The notes under the pieces: generated by a model
The model's database searches: none
Seen by the model: the letters and a program-made list of their open reading frames with translations, nothing else
Told to the model about the DNA's origin: nothing
Virus record (IMG/VR): IMGVR_UViG_3300033153_006400
Span: 1 to 48,811 of that record
Reading direction: 5' to 3' (one strand)
Origin: a virus
Length of the DNA stretch: 48,811 nt
Shown: positions 28,782-36,647 of the stretch, piece after piece
How positions within the stretch are numbered: position 1 is the first letter of the stretch
How the letters are laid out: each line of letters begins with the position of its first letter
Position numbers and translations under genes: made by a program

Positions 28782-29174
28782 ATGAAAGTACCAAGAAAAT
28801 ATGAGGGTCGGAAAGTCCTTCAGGGATGTGAAGTCCCACAGTGGTTTGTAGATGAGATCGCTAAACCTATGAATAAAATGATGAAAGAGGTCGGGGTCAA
28901 GGCTAGACTAAAGGATCTCACAGATAAGGAGGTAGATGTACTGCATGATGAGCTGAAAAATGAGGTGACTATTGTAGTAGGAAAGCTGGTCGCGGACTAC
29001 TATGAACAACTAAAGAAGTGTGCTTGGTCTAAGTTGAGGTTCTTATACCCAGATATCAGAACAGCAGAGTGTCTTACCTATGATATGGATAAGGGTATGA
29101 TCTATGAACTAGAGCCAAAAGAGGGTGAAGGCAGTGAAGCTATGTTAGAATTAATTAAAAAAATGATGCCATGA
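28782..29174 (+). CDS. Hypothetical protein (130 aa)
   Basis: MKVPRKYEGRKVLQGCEVPQ, mostly helical (LTDKEVDVLHDELKNEVTIV). The 133-nt gap before it holds an ATAAGG-GGACT-CCTTAT hairpin and a CACTTTAGAG motif similar to the upstream operators. Ends in an ATGA overlap with the HTH gene. Confidence 0.55.
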   Translation: MKVPRKYEGRKVLQGCEVPQWFVDEIAKPMNKMMKEVGVKARLKDLTDKEVDVLHDELKNEVTIVVGKLVADYYEQLKKCAWSKLRFLYPDIRTAECLTYDMDKGMIYELEPKEGEGSEAMLELIKKMMP

Positions 29175-29377
29175 TCAATGTAGAACGAACAATAAAGGAA
29201 TCAGGGATGTCAGCTTATAAGGTGGCACAAGAAACGGGGATCTCAGCTACGCAAATATGGAGATGGACATCTGGTAAGCAAACCCCCAGAAGAACGTCTG
29301 AGGCCTTCTTAAAAGCCTATTTTAAGAAGAAAAAGATTAAGGTGTATGATTTAAATAACCACGAAAACGATGAATAA
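29171..29377 (+). CDS. Cro/XRE-type HTH regulator (68 aa)
   Basis: MINVERTIKESGMSAYKVAQ then ETGISATQIWRWTSGKQTPR is a standard helix-turn-helix, followed by a basic tail. Candidate binder of the TACTCTA-type operators upstream; inferred. Confidence 0.75.
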   Translation: MINVERTIKESGMSAYKVAQETGISATQIWRWTSGKQTPRRTSEAFLKAYFKKKKIKVYDLNNHENDE

Positions 29378-29702
29378 CATTTATTACAGTCCTGAAAAAT
29401 TTGGGCTTGAGGTAGTAGCCGAACTCAGTAAGGATCTTAGCTATGAGTTTGATATATATTTAGTGTGGAAAGATAAAGATGGGAGACTATTCACAGCTAC
29501 CGACTCAGGCTGTAGTTGCCCTACCCCATTCGAAGATCACAATATCGAAACCATAGAGCCAATAGTAAAAGAAAACTTTGAAAATTTTAAGAACGCCATT
29601 AAAGAGTGGAATGATGGCTATGAATCAGTAACAATGGCACAATTAGACGCTTTTTTATCAACAGTGGAAGCTAACCTAAATAATAATGAAACAAGTAATT
29701 AA
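29370..29702 (+). CDS. Hypothetical protein (110 aa)
   Basis: MNNIYYSPEKFGLEVVAELS with LVWKDKDGRLFTATDSGCSC PTPFEDH-type core. Similar small proteins occur in many phages and actinobacteria, function unknown. Overlaps both neighbours (8 and 17 nt). Confidence 0.6.
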   Translation: MNNIYYSPEKFGLEVVAELSKDLSYEFDIYLVWKDKDGRLFTATDSGCSCPTPFEDHNIETIEPIVKENFENFKNAIKEWNDGYESVTMAQLDAFLSTVEANLNNNETSN

Positions 29703-29928
29703 ATGTGCTGGTAGATTGATGTCTCGTAAGAAGGCAAAGGAAGAATTAGACTTAGAAGCTGAGAAGAAACTATTAGATGATATGGGTGTGATTCACGGGA
29801 TAAGAAGTGTCGGAGATTTAGATGAGGCTCCTTCTGCTTATAAAGACATATCTACTGTAATGGAGAACCAAAGGGATTTAGTCGACATTCTCGTCGAGCT
29901 AGTACCACTTGCTGTAGTAAAGGGGTAA
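29686..29928 (+). CDS. Hypothetical protein (80 aa)
   Basis: MKQVIKCAGRLMSRKKAKEE, charged helix then LVDILVELVPLAVVKG. Last gene of the rightward operon before the non-coding stretch. Confidence 0.5.
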   Translation: MKQVIKCAGRLMSRKKAKEELDLEAEKKLLDDMGVIHGIRSVGDLDEAPSAYKDISTVMENQRDLVDILVELVPLAVVKG

Positions 29929-30295
29929 GGACTAAGACTTGCCCGGACACAGTGGTACTAAAAGCTTACCTCGTACGCTTAATCAGTTTTCTCTCTGAGC
30001 GTTACTATCACCAACTCTCACCGAGTACCATGTCATTATGGGTCGGGGTAATTCAATATCGCAAGGTGAATTAAGTTGAACGATATTGACAGTAAAGGTT
30101 TGCCCGTTATACAGATTGACCTTTTCACCACTTCTTATGCAGCATCCGAGGGAGGATTGTGGATTAAGCTTACAGCCTTTATCCCTCAGTATTTAGTTTT
30201 TACACAACAAAAAAGACACTTCCCGAAGGAAATGCTTGACTCTTGCCGTTGATGTGTGTAAAAATATTCATGTTTTCTTTATACAAAAACATCTT
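29929..30295 (+). ncRNA. Structured non-coding stretch ending in a terminator
   Basis: About 370 nt without a convincing ORF. Perfect helices: CAATATCG (30054-30061) with CGATATTG (30081-30088); GAGGGA (30148-30153) with TCCCTC (30182-30187); TTTTTACACA (30197-30206) with TGTGTAAAAA (30255-30264) enclosing TTCC-CGAA-GGAA. GTGGTACT near the 5' end can pair with AGTACCAT about 70 nt later. A terminator follows. Either a 3' UTR or a free small RNA; family not recognised. Confidence 0.55.
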
Positions 30296-30336
30296 AAATC
30301 CTCCTGCTTGAAAAGGCAAGGGGATTTTTCTTTATA
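30296..30336 (+). terminator. Rho-independent terminator, rightward
   Basis: 14-nt arms (30296-30309 and 30314-30327) around a GAAA tetraloop, one C-A mismatch, followed by TTCTTTAT. Ends the rightward operon and the structured stretch. Confidence 0.85.
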
Positions 30337-30340
30337 CCAC

Positions 30341-30388
30341 AAAAGCCAGGAGTAGGCAGTAATACCGACTCTGACCGTTGTGGCTTTT
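30341..30388. other. Inverted repeat between convergent genes
   Basis: AAAAGCCA (30341-30348) and TGGCTTTT (30381-30388) pair over a loop containing GGAGT...ACTCT. It may act as the terminator for the leftward gene at 30421. Confidence 0.5.
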
Positions 30389-30420
30389 AATTATAAATTT
30401 CTATATGCAAGAAATCAAAC

Positions 30421-30879
30421 TTACTTTACTTCGAATTCTCCGTTAGAGCAAGTAATATCATTCTTCCAGGCAGTACCCGCCGTAGTGGTAGAACCACCGA
30501 TAGCGGCACCAATGAAAGAATCTCCTGATAGAGAATCACAAGTAAGAGTGTTCGCGAACATATTCTGGTAAGGTGCCTCTTCTATTTTCTTCTCTACTTG
30601 TTTTCCTGCATCCCTTATTTCGCTTCGTACGAGTTCCTTGAGTTCTTTCTCATCTTCCGGAGTAATCTCCACGAGTGTGTTAATCCAGTCAATGATACTC
30701 TTGGCCTCCTTTTTATCGATCCCAAGTTCCTCCATATAAAGACCATAAGTGTACTTAGTAATAAGAACCTCCTTTGCATCATCTTTAATGGTCTTAAGGA
30801 TCTTGGCAAGAACTCGCTTCTTCTTCGTCTCTTCGATCTTTTTAAGATCATCGAGTATCGTCTTTTTTTCATCTGACAT
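30421..30879 (-). CDS. Helical hypothetical protein with small C-terminal domain (152 aa)
   Basis: Long charged helical N-terminal ~100 residues (LDDLKKIEETKKKRVLAKIL; LVEITPEDEKELKELVRSEI), then a Ser/Thr/Gly-rich tail (SGDSFIGAAIGGSTTTAGTA). Last gene of the leftward RusA group. Unknown. Confidence 0.55.
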   Translation of the reverse strand: MSDEKKTILDDLKKIEETKKKRVLAKILKTIKDDAKEVLITKYTYGLYMEELGIDKKEAKSIIDWINTLVEITPEDEKELKELVRSEIRDAGKQVEKKIEEAPYQNMFANTLTCDSLSGDSFIGAAIGGSTTTAGTAWKNDITCSNGEFEVK

Positions 30880-30957
30880 AGTTTTATCGGTTATTGTTAA
30901 ATATCATGTCCCACTTTCCTTACCGGCATAAGCCGATTGTTGTGCGGTCCAAGGAAA

Positions 30958-31347
30958 CTATATCACGTCCTTTGTCTTAAAAGGAACTATTTTTATTACA
31001 GTAGCTGGATTGTTTTTATCGTAGTACTTCTCCGCCACTAACCTATGCACATTTGAATCATCTTCTATTACACCGTAGAGAACCAGGGTATCCAACATCG
31101 ATTTTATGTAATTATCAAGATCCCGGCGTCTTTTGTCCGGAAAATAAAAATTCAACTCAATCTCCACACGGCCCTTTATTCTTTCTTTAGGCAGATAAGG
31201 TACACAGTTTTTCGTAAAGGCCGTGTATTTGGCTGTTTTGAACCTTCTCTTCGTTTTAAAATCAGTAGCATAGGCCCCGTTTACGGATATTGGTGAAAAG
31301 GGAAGTTCGAAGACTATCTGTGATACTGCTCGTGGTGTAGTCGACAT
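30958..31347 (-). CDS. rusA: RusA-type Holliday junction resolvase
   Basis: 129 aa. FELPFSPISVNGAY at the N-terminus and FPDKRRRDLDNYIKSMLDTL with GVIEDDSNV carry the RusA acidic residues (DLDN and EDD). It cleaves four-way junctions during phage recombination or before packaging. Overlaps the small HNH gene upstream by 34 nt. Confidence 0.88.
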   Translation of the reverse strand: MSTTPRAVSQIVFELPFSPISVNGAYATDFKTKRRFKTAKYTAFTKNCVPYLPKERIKGRVEIELNFYFPDKRRRDLDNYIKSMLDTLVLYGVIEDDSNVHRLVAEKYYDKNNPATVIKIVPFKTKDVI

Positions 31348-31502
31348 AGGGCAATAAGGTTATCTGCTTCATCTGACCCGCACTGACTCCTTTTTGTTTT
31401 ATGGTGTATGTCTACTGCCTCTGCTCCACACTCCTCGCATGGTATAAACTCACCAGGGTAGAATCCATTTGCCTTTAGGTAGTTCTTTTTGTATTTTTGC
31501 AA
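31314..31502 (-). CDS. Small HNH endonuclease (62 aa)
   Basis: CEECGAEAVDIHHKTKRSQC then NLIALCRLHHEQYH: a compact HNH with flanking Cys pairs. The start is a TTG at 31502. Overlaps rusA. Probably an operon gene rather than a homing element. Confidence 0.7.
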   Translation of the reverse strand: MQKYKKNYLKANGFYPGEFIPCEECGAEAVDIHHKTKRSQCGSDEADNLIALCRLHHEQYHR

Positions 31503-31504
31503 CT

Positions 31505-31846
31505 TTATTGAGTTAAGTTTATCATGGTCTTACTAAAAGAGAGTTTTGACCTTAGAACGTCAATAGAAATCTCTAGGAACTTCTTCCTAGCATCTAGTGA
31601 GTAAAATAAACAAGCATTTGTGAATGTTTCATTTTGCTTGTCAGCGAACTCCTTGCTAGCATAGGCTTCCATCTCTCTAGCCGCGTTTGTTCCACTTAGG
31701 GATGACTTAACTACATTAAGAGAAACCTTTTTCATGTCACTGCTTTTTTCATGCAATGCTTTCGCCTTAGCCCAAGCGGTGATGTTGGATTCATATTCCA
31801 CTAAGAACCTATCTAACTTATCCTGTATATCTGTTGAGTTATCCAT
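31505..31846 (-). CDS. Helical hypothetical protein (113 aa)
   Basis: MDNSTDIQDKLDRFLVEYES, helical throughout, with ALHEKSSDMKKVSLNVVKSS and ARKKFLEISIDVLRSKLSFS. Directly upstream of the small HNH and rusA, a common phage recombination neighbourhood. Not recognised. Confidence 0.55.
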   Translation of the reverse strand: MDNSTDIQDKLDRFLVEYESNITAWAKAKALHEKSSDMKKVSLNVVKSSLSGTNAAREMEAYASKEFADKQNETFTNACLFYSLDARKKFLEISIDVLRSKLSFSKTMINLTQ

Positions 31847-31852
31847 ATAATT

Positions 31853-32395
31853 TTATATTAATCTGCCATGCCAATCTCTTTCTCTTTTTAGCCATGGTTT
31901 ATCATAATTAGTGTGGCAAGTGATACAAAGTGCCGCCCAATCATTAAGCTCTCTTTTGTAATCACCGGATAGATTAGCCCAATGTATCTTAGATCTACCG
32001 TCCTTACCTCTTCCTGGGTCTTTCCCGCACCATTCACATACTAGTGGTCTTCCACCCTTAGCTTTGTTTATCCACTTATGTATTGCACAAGTATTACCAT
32101 CTTCTCCTCTCCAAAATGGGTGATTTTTAGGGTTTTTAAATCTATCTGTTTGTGCACAGCTCCCGCTACAAAATGTACTTCTCTTGTATTTTACAATACC
32201 ACCACAGGATTTGCATTTTTTATTGGTTTTATATCTCCTTTTTATATGGTTGTCTTTCATTATTTTTCCATGGCACTCCTTGCACGGCATTCTCAGTCTA
32301 GGCTTTCCTCCATTCCTTATTCTGACATAAAAGCATTTCAATAATAACGCCCTTTGGCAGTGAGTACATTCTTTTTTTGAAGAAGGCATTGACAT
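31853..32395 (-). CDS. HNH-like endonuclease with several zinc knuckles (180 aa)
   Basis: N-terminal Cys pairs (CTHCQRA, CKECHG, CKSCGG), central NHPFWRGEDG, then the catalytic-type core CEWCGKD ... SKIHWANLSGDYKRELNDWA and LCITCHTNYDKP. Typical free-standing phage HNH protein. First gene of the leftward group. Confidence 0.75.
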   Translation of the reverse strand: MSMPSSKKECTHCQRALLLKCFYVRIRNGGKPRLRMPCKECHGKIMKDNHIKRRYKTNKKCKSCGGIVKYKRSTFCSGSCAQTDRFKNPKNHPFWRGEDGNTCAIHKWINKAKGGRPLVCEWCGKDPGRGKDGRSKIHWANLSGDYKRELNDWAALCITCHTNYDKPWLKRERDWHGRLI

Positions 32396-32451
32396 CTAAT
32401 ATTTTATAAGCTAATATAAGAGCCTCAGGTAACATTTTACAATTTTCAAAT

Positions 32452-32670
32452 ATGGAAGTCAAAGAAAAAACAAAGCTATTACAGTACCTAGAAGCCAACC
32501 ATATCCCTCTGATAGAGGTGTTCAAAGAGACGATGCTTTCAGCCAACGAGGATACTATTAGCTACCAGACAGTATGGAACGCGGCTCATGGTTATTATAA
32601 GCCAAAACATAAGACCAAGAGAACAATAGCCAACGCACTTGGTGTTCCTCTTGAAGAGATTTTTAACTAA
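32452..32670 (+). CDS. HTH regulator, XRE-like (72 aa)
   Basis: LLQYLEANHIPLIEVFKETM, then ISYQTVWNAAHGYYKPKHKT and RTIANALGVPLEEIFN form the typical helix order of a Cro/XRE domain. Divergently oriented to the leftward HNH/rusA group, as expected of a switch regulator. Confidence 0.72.
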   Translation: MEVKEKTKLLQYLEANHIPLIEVFKETMLSANEDTISYQTVWNAAHGYYKPKHKTKRTIANALGVPLEEIFN

Positions 32671-32675
32671 ATATT

Positions 32676-32873
32676 ATGTCAGATTTAAATGTACAAGTAG
32701 CACAGGAATTATGTTGGAATAAGCACCTGGAGCACTGCAATGAATGCACACACTTCGAGAATCTTATGATGAGAAAACACCCTAATGATTGTGCTGAATT
32801 CAAACGACTTGAAGAACAGAGCCAGATGCACTGGCGTGTTTGTTGGCAGGAGTGGTGCGATAATCATAAATAG
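32676..32873 (+). CDS. Small His/Cys-rich protein (65 aa)
   Basis: CWNKHLEHCNECTHFENL and a Trp-rich tail (MHWRVCWQEWCDNHK). Possible zinc site. 6 nt after the HTH gene. Confidence 0.55.
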   Translation: MSDLNVQVAQELCWNKHLEHCNECTHFENLMMRKHPNDCAEFKRLEEQSQMHWRVCWQEWCDNHK

Positions 32874-32883
32874 CCTTAATAAT

Positions 32884-33183
32884 ATGTTTATGTCTGCAAA
32901 GAAAAACATTAGATGCCATAAGTGCCGTAAGACCAAGCGTGAATATGCTGGAGGTATGTGTAGTATGTGTTACTCAAAAACCCAAGAGTGCTTTAGGATT
33001 CTATTCCAAATAAAAATAGGATTTCTAGAGTTCACAATCAGACAGCGGTATCAAGACAGAAAGAGTTACATGAAATGGTGGCTCAAGACAAATAAAGAAA
33101 AGAGGAATGCCTATAATAGAAATAGATACCGTAATAACATTAGCGGGACGAGAGACAAGGCCAGAGCTAAGAAATATAAATAA
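32884..33183 (+). CDS. Basic zinc-finger protein (99 aa)
   Basis: Start at ATG 32884 after AATAGCCTTAATAAT. CHKCRKTKREYAGGMCSMC is a zinc ribbon; the rest is very basic (Arg/Lys/Tyr), consistent with nucleic-acid binding. Confidence 0.6.
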   Translation: MFMSAKKNIRCHKCRKTKREYAGGMCSMCYSKTQECFRILFQIKIGFLEFTIRQRYQDRKSYMKWWLKTNKEKRNAYNRNRYRNNISGTRDKARAKKYK

Positions 33184-33193
33184 CCTTAATATA

Positions 33194-33376
33194 ATGAACG
33201 ATTACTACCACGTCCTGATGGAGTTTTCATATAAGTTTAGACAGATACATGGAGATTTGCCCACCATGCATGAGGCAGCTCTTAAGTTATCAAAGCAGAT
33301 AGAGAAGAACCCAAAGCACCCACTTAGGGAGGAGGTAGATGATCTCGTGCCATATCTAACAACAAAGAGATTCTAG
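33194..33376 (+). CDS. Small hypothetical protein (60 aa)
   Basis: Start at ATG 33194 after AATAACCTTAATATA. MNDYYHVLMEFSYKFRQIHG, helical. Unknown. Confidence 0.55.
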   Translation: MNDYYHVLMEFSYKFRQIHGDLPTMHEAALKLSKQIEKNPKHPLREEVDDLVPYLTTKRF

Positions 33377-33383
33377 TGTCAAG

Positions 33384-33470
33384 ATGAAAAAAATATTTCC
33401 CTTTGATTTATTGCCCATCAAAACAGATAATATGGTCATTAACCAACGGAAATATGCCAACAAAATTTAA
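33384..33470 (+). CDS. Possible micropeptide overlapping the next gene (28 aa)
   Basis: MKKIFPFDLLPIKTDNMVIN, stop at 33470, overlapping the start of the next gene by 17 nt in another frame. May only provide translational coupling. Confidence 0.35.
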   Translation: MKKIFPFDLLPIKTDNMVINQRKYANKI

Positions 33471-33930
33471 AGTATCGCTACACAAAGGAGGAGATGTCTT
33501 CTCTTGCACCTTTATAAAGGTAGGAAATGATGACAACTATGGTAACACTGAGTATCACTTTAATATAGGAATGATAGAGCACACATGGGGAATCAAGAAC
33601 AGCGATCAGCGGGCTGAAATTCTATCAAGAATGGCACCAGGTACACCCTTCTCTATCCAACTAAAGGACACAGGTAAAGCTTACCCATACGCCACTGTTC
33701 TTACCGATGGTGAGGTGCCGAAAGTTGCACCACCCGCACAGCAAACATACCCCACTCAAGTTAGTGGGCCAGCTGCGGAACAAAAGAAAGATGTGGACTG
33801 GAACGCAGTCGCTAGAGGCAAAACCAAGTGTGCCATAAGTGAGGCTTTTATTAGGGCAGGGTCTAAAAAATTAACACCAGCAATACAAGCTGACATCCTA
33901 GAGTTCGTAGATTTTATAATGCAAAAATAA
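33454..33930 (+). CDS. Hypothetical protein with beta N-domain (158 aa)
   Basis: ATG at 33454 preferred (MPTKFKVSLHKGGDVFSCTF); a TTG at 33403 is the upstream alternative. Beta-rich N-terminal ~90 residues, Pro/Ala linker, then a helical C-terminus (KCAISEAFIRAGSKKLTPAI). Could be a single-stranded-DNA-associated protein by this layout, but that is a guess. Confidence 0.55.
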   Translation: MPTKFKVSLHKGGDVFSCTFIKVGNDDNYGNTEYHFNIGMIEHTWGIKNSDQRAEILSRMAPGTPFSIQLKDTGKAYPYATVLTDGEVPKVAPPAQQTYPTQVSGPAAEQKKDVDWNAVARGKTKCAISEAFIRAGSKKLTPAIQADILEFVDFIMQK

Positions 33931-34094
33931 TGGGTTGGCTTAGATTTAAAAAAAAGGTAATGATCCCGATGTGGATTAGGCTCCGCTTTGAGAGCTACGA
34001 TCATTATCGATGGTGGGTATACAACACACCCACTGAAATTCGAGCTAAGAAGTATGACTTTTATATTACTAAACATACAATCTGGGATGAATAA
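33930..34094 (+). CDS. Small basic aromatic protein (54 aa)
   Basis: MGWLRFKKKVMIPMWIRLRF, rich in Trp/Tyr/Arg. TAATG junction with the previous gene. Unknown. Confidence 0.5.
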   Translation: MGWLRFKKKVMIPMWIRLRFESYDHYRWWVYNTPTEIRAKKYDFYITKHTIWDE

Positions 34095-34263
34095 TAATCC
34101 TAATTATAAAATAATTAAGTGCCAGAACGGTTGTCATTCGGTTGAAAGAGTGAACCCAGATGGTACACCTGTGTGTTCTATATGCAGGGGGTGTGGTAAC
34201 GAGAGGATGGAAATCCATGTAGCAACTAAGCCACACTCTTCCGGAATGTCGCGTACCCTGTGA
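34087..34263 (+). CDS. Zinc-ribbon protein (58 aa)
   Basis: Start at 34087 in an ATGAATAA overlap. CQNGCHSVERVNPDGTPVCS then ICRGCGNER: likely zinc ribbon. Its 3' end runs 38 nt into the convergent peptidase-like gene. Confidence 0.55.
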   Translation: MNNNPNYKIIKCQNGCHSVERVNPDGTPVCSICRGCGNERMEIHVATKPHSSGMSRTL

Positions 34264-34687
34264 CCCGGTAAGGAGATTTGAATAATCTATTTATCTTCCC
34301 ACCGTTGCTGTCTATGGTCACGATTCCTTTAGCACCTATGTTGAATGGATAATAATATGCAAACACCCAATGGGCCCCATCATTCAGCTCTAGTACCATT
34401 CCTTTATTCTTTGATCTGATCCAGTAAAGACAGTCTTCCTTAGAAGGAGGACCCCCCACACGGTCAACGAATGTCATACCTTCAAATTGAGAACCCCACT
34501 TGAGGAGGCCTCTAGATGTGAATCTCCACGTCTTCGCCGCCTCTTGTGGGTACATTGGATTCTTAGGCCAGAACCTAGAGTGAAGTGAGCAGATAGAACA
34601 AATTAAACACCCGTACCTTGACAGCAAAACATTTGTATTGCCTATCGTGCCGGTTAATAAAGCTTGGTTATGCTTGCGTATTGACAT
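34226..34687 (-). CDS. C39/papain-like cysteine peptidase-type protein (153 aa)
   Basis: SRYGCLICSICSLHSRF contains a candidate catalytic Cys with the YGC-xxx-S pattern of C39-like proteins. AHWVFAYYYPF supplies a His and TIDSNGGKINR an Asp/Asn, in the expected order. It lies at the end of the virion block. It could be a peptidoglycan or protein hydrolase for lysis or entry; the activity is inferred from the triad only. Confidence 0.55.
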   Translation of the reverse strand: MSIRKHNQALLTGTIGNTNVLLSRYGCLICSICSLHSRFWPKNPMYPQEAAKTWRFTSRGLLKWGSQFEGMTFVDRVGGPPSKEDCLYWIRSKNKGMVLELNDGAHWVFAYYYPFNIGAKGIVTIDSNGGKINRLFKSPYRVTGYATFRKSVA

Positions 34688-34709
34688 AAAGTATGTTATT
34701 ATATAATAC
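34681..34709 (+). promoter_or_regulatory. Rightward promoter-like sequence
   Basis: TTGACA (34681-34686) with TATAAT 15 bp or TAATAC 17 bp downstream. It faces an 18-codon ORF (34729-34785). Position at the divergent border of virion genes is odd for a rightward promoter. Confidence 0.45.
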
Positions 34710-34728
34710 TAACAACTAACAAAATTAT

Positions 34729-34785
34729 ATGGAATTTATATTACTCACTATAGCTGTAATATGGATAGTAAGGGGGAAAGTCTAA
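34729..34785 (+). CDS. Possible membrane micropeptide (18 aa)
   Basis: MEFILLTIAVIWIVRGKV: a short hydrophobic span with a basic end, behind the promoter-like sequence. It overlaps the stop of the 618-aa gene on the other strand. No Shine-Dalgarno. Speculative. Confidence 0.3.
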   Translation: MEFILLTIAVIWIVRGKV

Positions 34786-36638
34786 AGAGGTGGTGCTATC
34801 GGATTAAATGGATTTGCAGGAGGGACAAGTGGTATGTTAATAGCCATCGCCTCATCTAGTGTAAGCTGTCTACCTATTTCTTTCTCTACCTCCTTTATAA
34901 GGTCTAGCATATCAGTCTGTTTAGCGAAGTCTTTTGACTTAATAAGTTCAGATGTTGACTTACTTACAGCCGCCTTTATATCATCTGCTAACGCTGCCCT
35001 CTGTGATACTAGTCCTGCTCTAGCTTTTAGATTTATAGCTGATAGATCTGGTTGTACCACACCTGTGGTAGCACCACCTGCCTGAGCCTTTGTAATCATA
35101 CCTCTTAATGAAGCATATCTATGTTTTATATATACGAGACCGAATGATGCAGGTGACATATGGGACATCATAATGAAGTCAGTCCAATCTAATCCTGCCT
35201 TCAGTAGTGCTTCCTCTATCCCAGGTATGGTTGATTTGTATACCCCTTTCATAACCTCAACAGATGCTTGTATCTCCTTGTTAACAGCTGGTAGATTGTT
35301 GAACCCAGTAGCTTTAGCGGCAAGTTCTTGAGACTCTCTCATTGATGTATCCACTAAATCGATCCTCTGCTGTGATATAGATCCAGGAGCAGTTTTATCA
35401 TAACCGAAATTAAAGGTACGCTCATACATCCTCTTAATCTCTTCTTTATCTCGGAAGGTTAAGCCAGTAGTTTTAGACTTATTTTGCCAGTTCTTTATTT
35501 GACTCATGATATCCCTGTTCTTCCCTATCCTACCAAGCTTAGACTTAATCTTCCAAAGATCCGTAAGTGCACTGTTGAATGTAGAATCATTTATAACTGT
35601 GAGTCTGGGATTTTTACCAGCTAATGTTAAGGCTTGTTCCTTTAGTGCCATCTGTTCCTTAAAGAAGGACTGCATATTTTTTAACTGAATTTTTGGATTT
35701 GGATCATATAAACCTCTATTAACCATCCACTCGGCTGGGGATTGACCATGTCTAGCTATAAACTTAGTTTGTTTCGCATCTGTGAACCCTAATTTCTTTA
35801 GATCTGTCGTCACCTGGGCAATAGCTTTTTGCTTATTAACAGGAGTGAGAGCTTTTACCACCCTTTGCTCTACTCCCTTGATTTTTCCTGGGACACTCTT
35901 GGCGGCTGCAACTACTTTCTCAGCTGCCTTAGATGTCTTATCAAGAACAAAGCCTGCTGCTTTTTTCGCTGCCCTAACCTCTGCCTCAACTGTGGCTTTG
36001 GCACCCTTTGTAATGAAGGCATCTAATATAAGCCTGCTTCCGTTAGAAATAAGATCTCGACCTGTTGGATCTGCTTTTTCCCATAGTTCTTTTATTTGAG
36101 GTCCCAGCTCGGTAAATGCTTTCTTGGTTTCATCAGAGGCTGTTAGATCAAACGCTTCTTTGTATCCCTCTACTGCTTTCTTAAGCTCAGGTGTAAAGGC
36201 TCCTATCCCACCGATAAGTGGGGAATAGGCAAGAGATATAAACCCCTCAAGCCCGCCAGTAACAGTTTCGAATACACCTTCTACTGCTTGGACACCGCGC
36301 CCTTTAGGAACAAGCTGCCCAGCAAAGTCATCTCCAAACTTTTCAGGCCTTATATATTCATCCTTCCCTACATCATAATAGCCACCACTCCCGGTTACAC
36401 TGCTTATTATTTTGTTAAGACCAGTCGATCCCCTATCAAGTGAGCTTTTTATGGCACCGCCTACGGTCTTTGCCCCTGCCGCCACCCTACCAGGGATATC
36501 TGGGCTCAAGAATCCGAGCTCGTCCTCCTGTGGAAGACCACTAGTAATAGTATCAGGAACCTTCCTTGCCGGGGTTACAGGTTCATAGCCATCTAAGACA
36601 GATGGTTTCACCTCTTCATATTTATCTAGTACAGACAT
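34782..36638 (-). CDS. Internal virion / ejection protein candidate (618 aa)
   Basis: Starts with two SVLDxYExV units (SVLDKYEEV, SVLDGYEPV), then Ala/Lys-rich helical tracts (AEVRAAKKAAGFVLDKTSKA) and a Pro-rich end. Three such long proteins in a row (34782, 36648, 38897) fit the ejection proteins of podoviruses. No enzyme motif recognised. Confidence 0.6.
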   Translation of the reverse strand: MSVLDKYEEVKPSVLDGYEPVTPARKVPDTITSGLPQEDELGFLSPDIPGRVAAGAKTVGGAIKSSLDRGSTGLNKIISSVTGSGGYYDVGKDEYIRPEKFGDDFAGQLVPKGRGVQAVEGVFETVTGGLEGFISLAYSPLIGGIGAFTPELKKAVEGYKEAFDLTASDETKKAFTELGPQIKELWEKADPTGRDLISNGSRLILDAFITKGAKATVEAEVRAAKKAAGFVLDKTSKAAEKVVAAAKSVPGKIKGVEQRVVKALTPVNKQKAIAQVTTDLKKLGFTDAKQTKFIARHGQSPAEWMVNRGLYDPNPKIQLKNMQSFFKEQMALKEQALTLAGKNPRLTVINDSTFNSALTDLWKIKSKLGRIGKNRDIMSQIKNWQNKSKTTGLTFRDKEEIKRMYERTFNFGYDKTAPGSISQQRIDLVDTSMRESQELAAKATGFNNLPAVNKEIQASVEVMKGVYKSTIPGIEEALLKAGLDWTDFIMMSHMSPASFGLVYIKHRYASLRGMITKAQAGGATTGVVQPDLSAINLKARAGLVSQRAALADDIKAAVSKSTSELIKSKDFAKQTDMLDLIKEVEKEIGRQLTLDEAMAINIPLVPPANPFNPIAPPL

Positions 36639-36647
36639 AATTTAATG

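Noticed and set aside
30420-30571. A plus-strand ORF over the end of the 152-aa gene
   Set aside because: Shadow frame of the leftward gene with no start element; the terminator at 30296-30336 precedes it.
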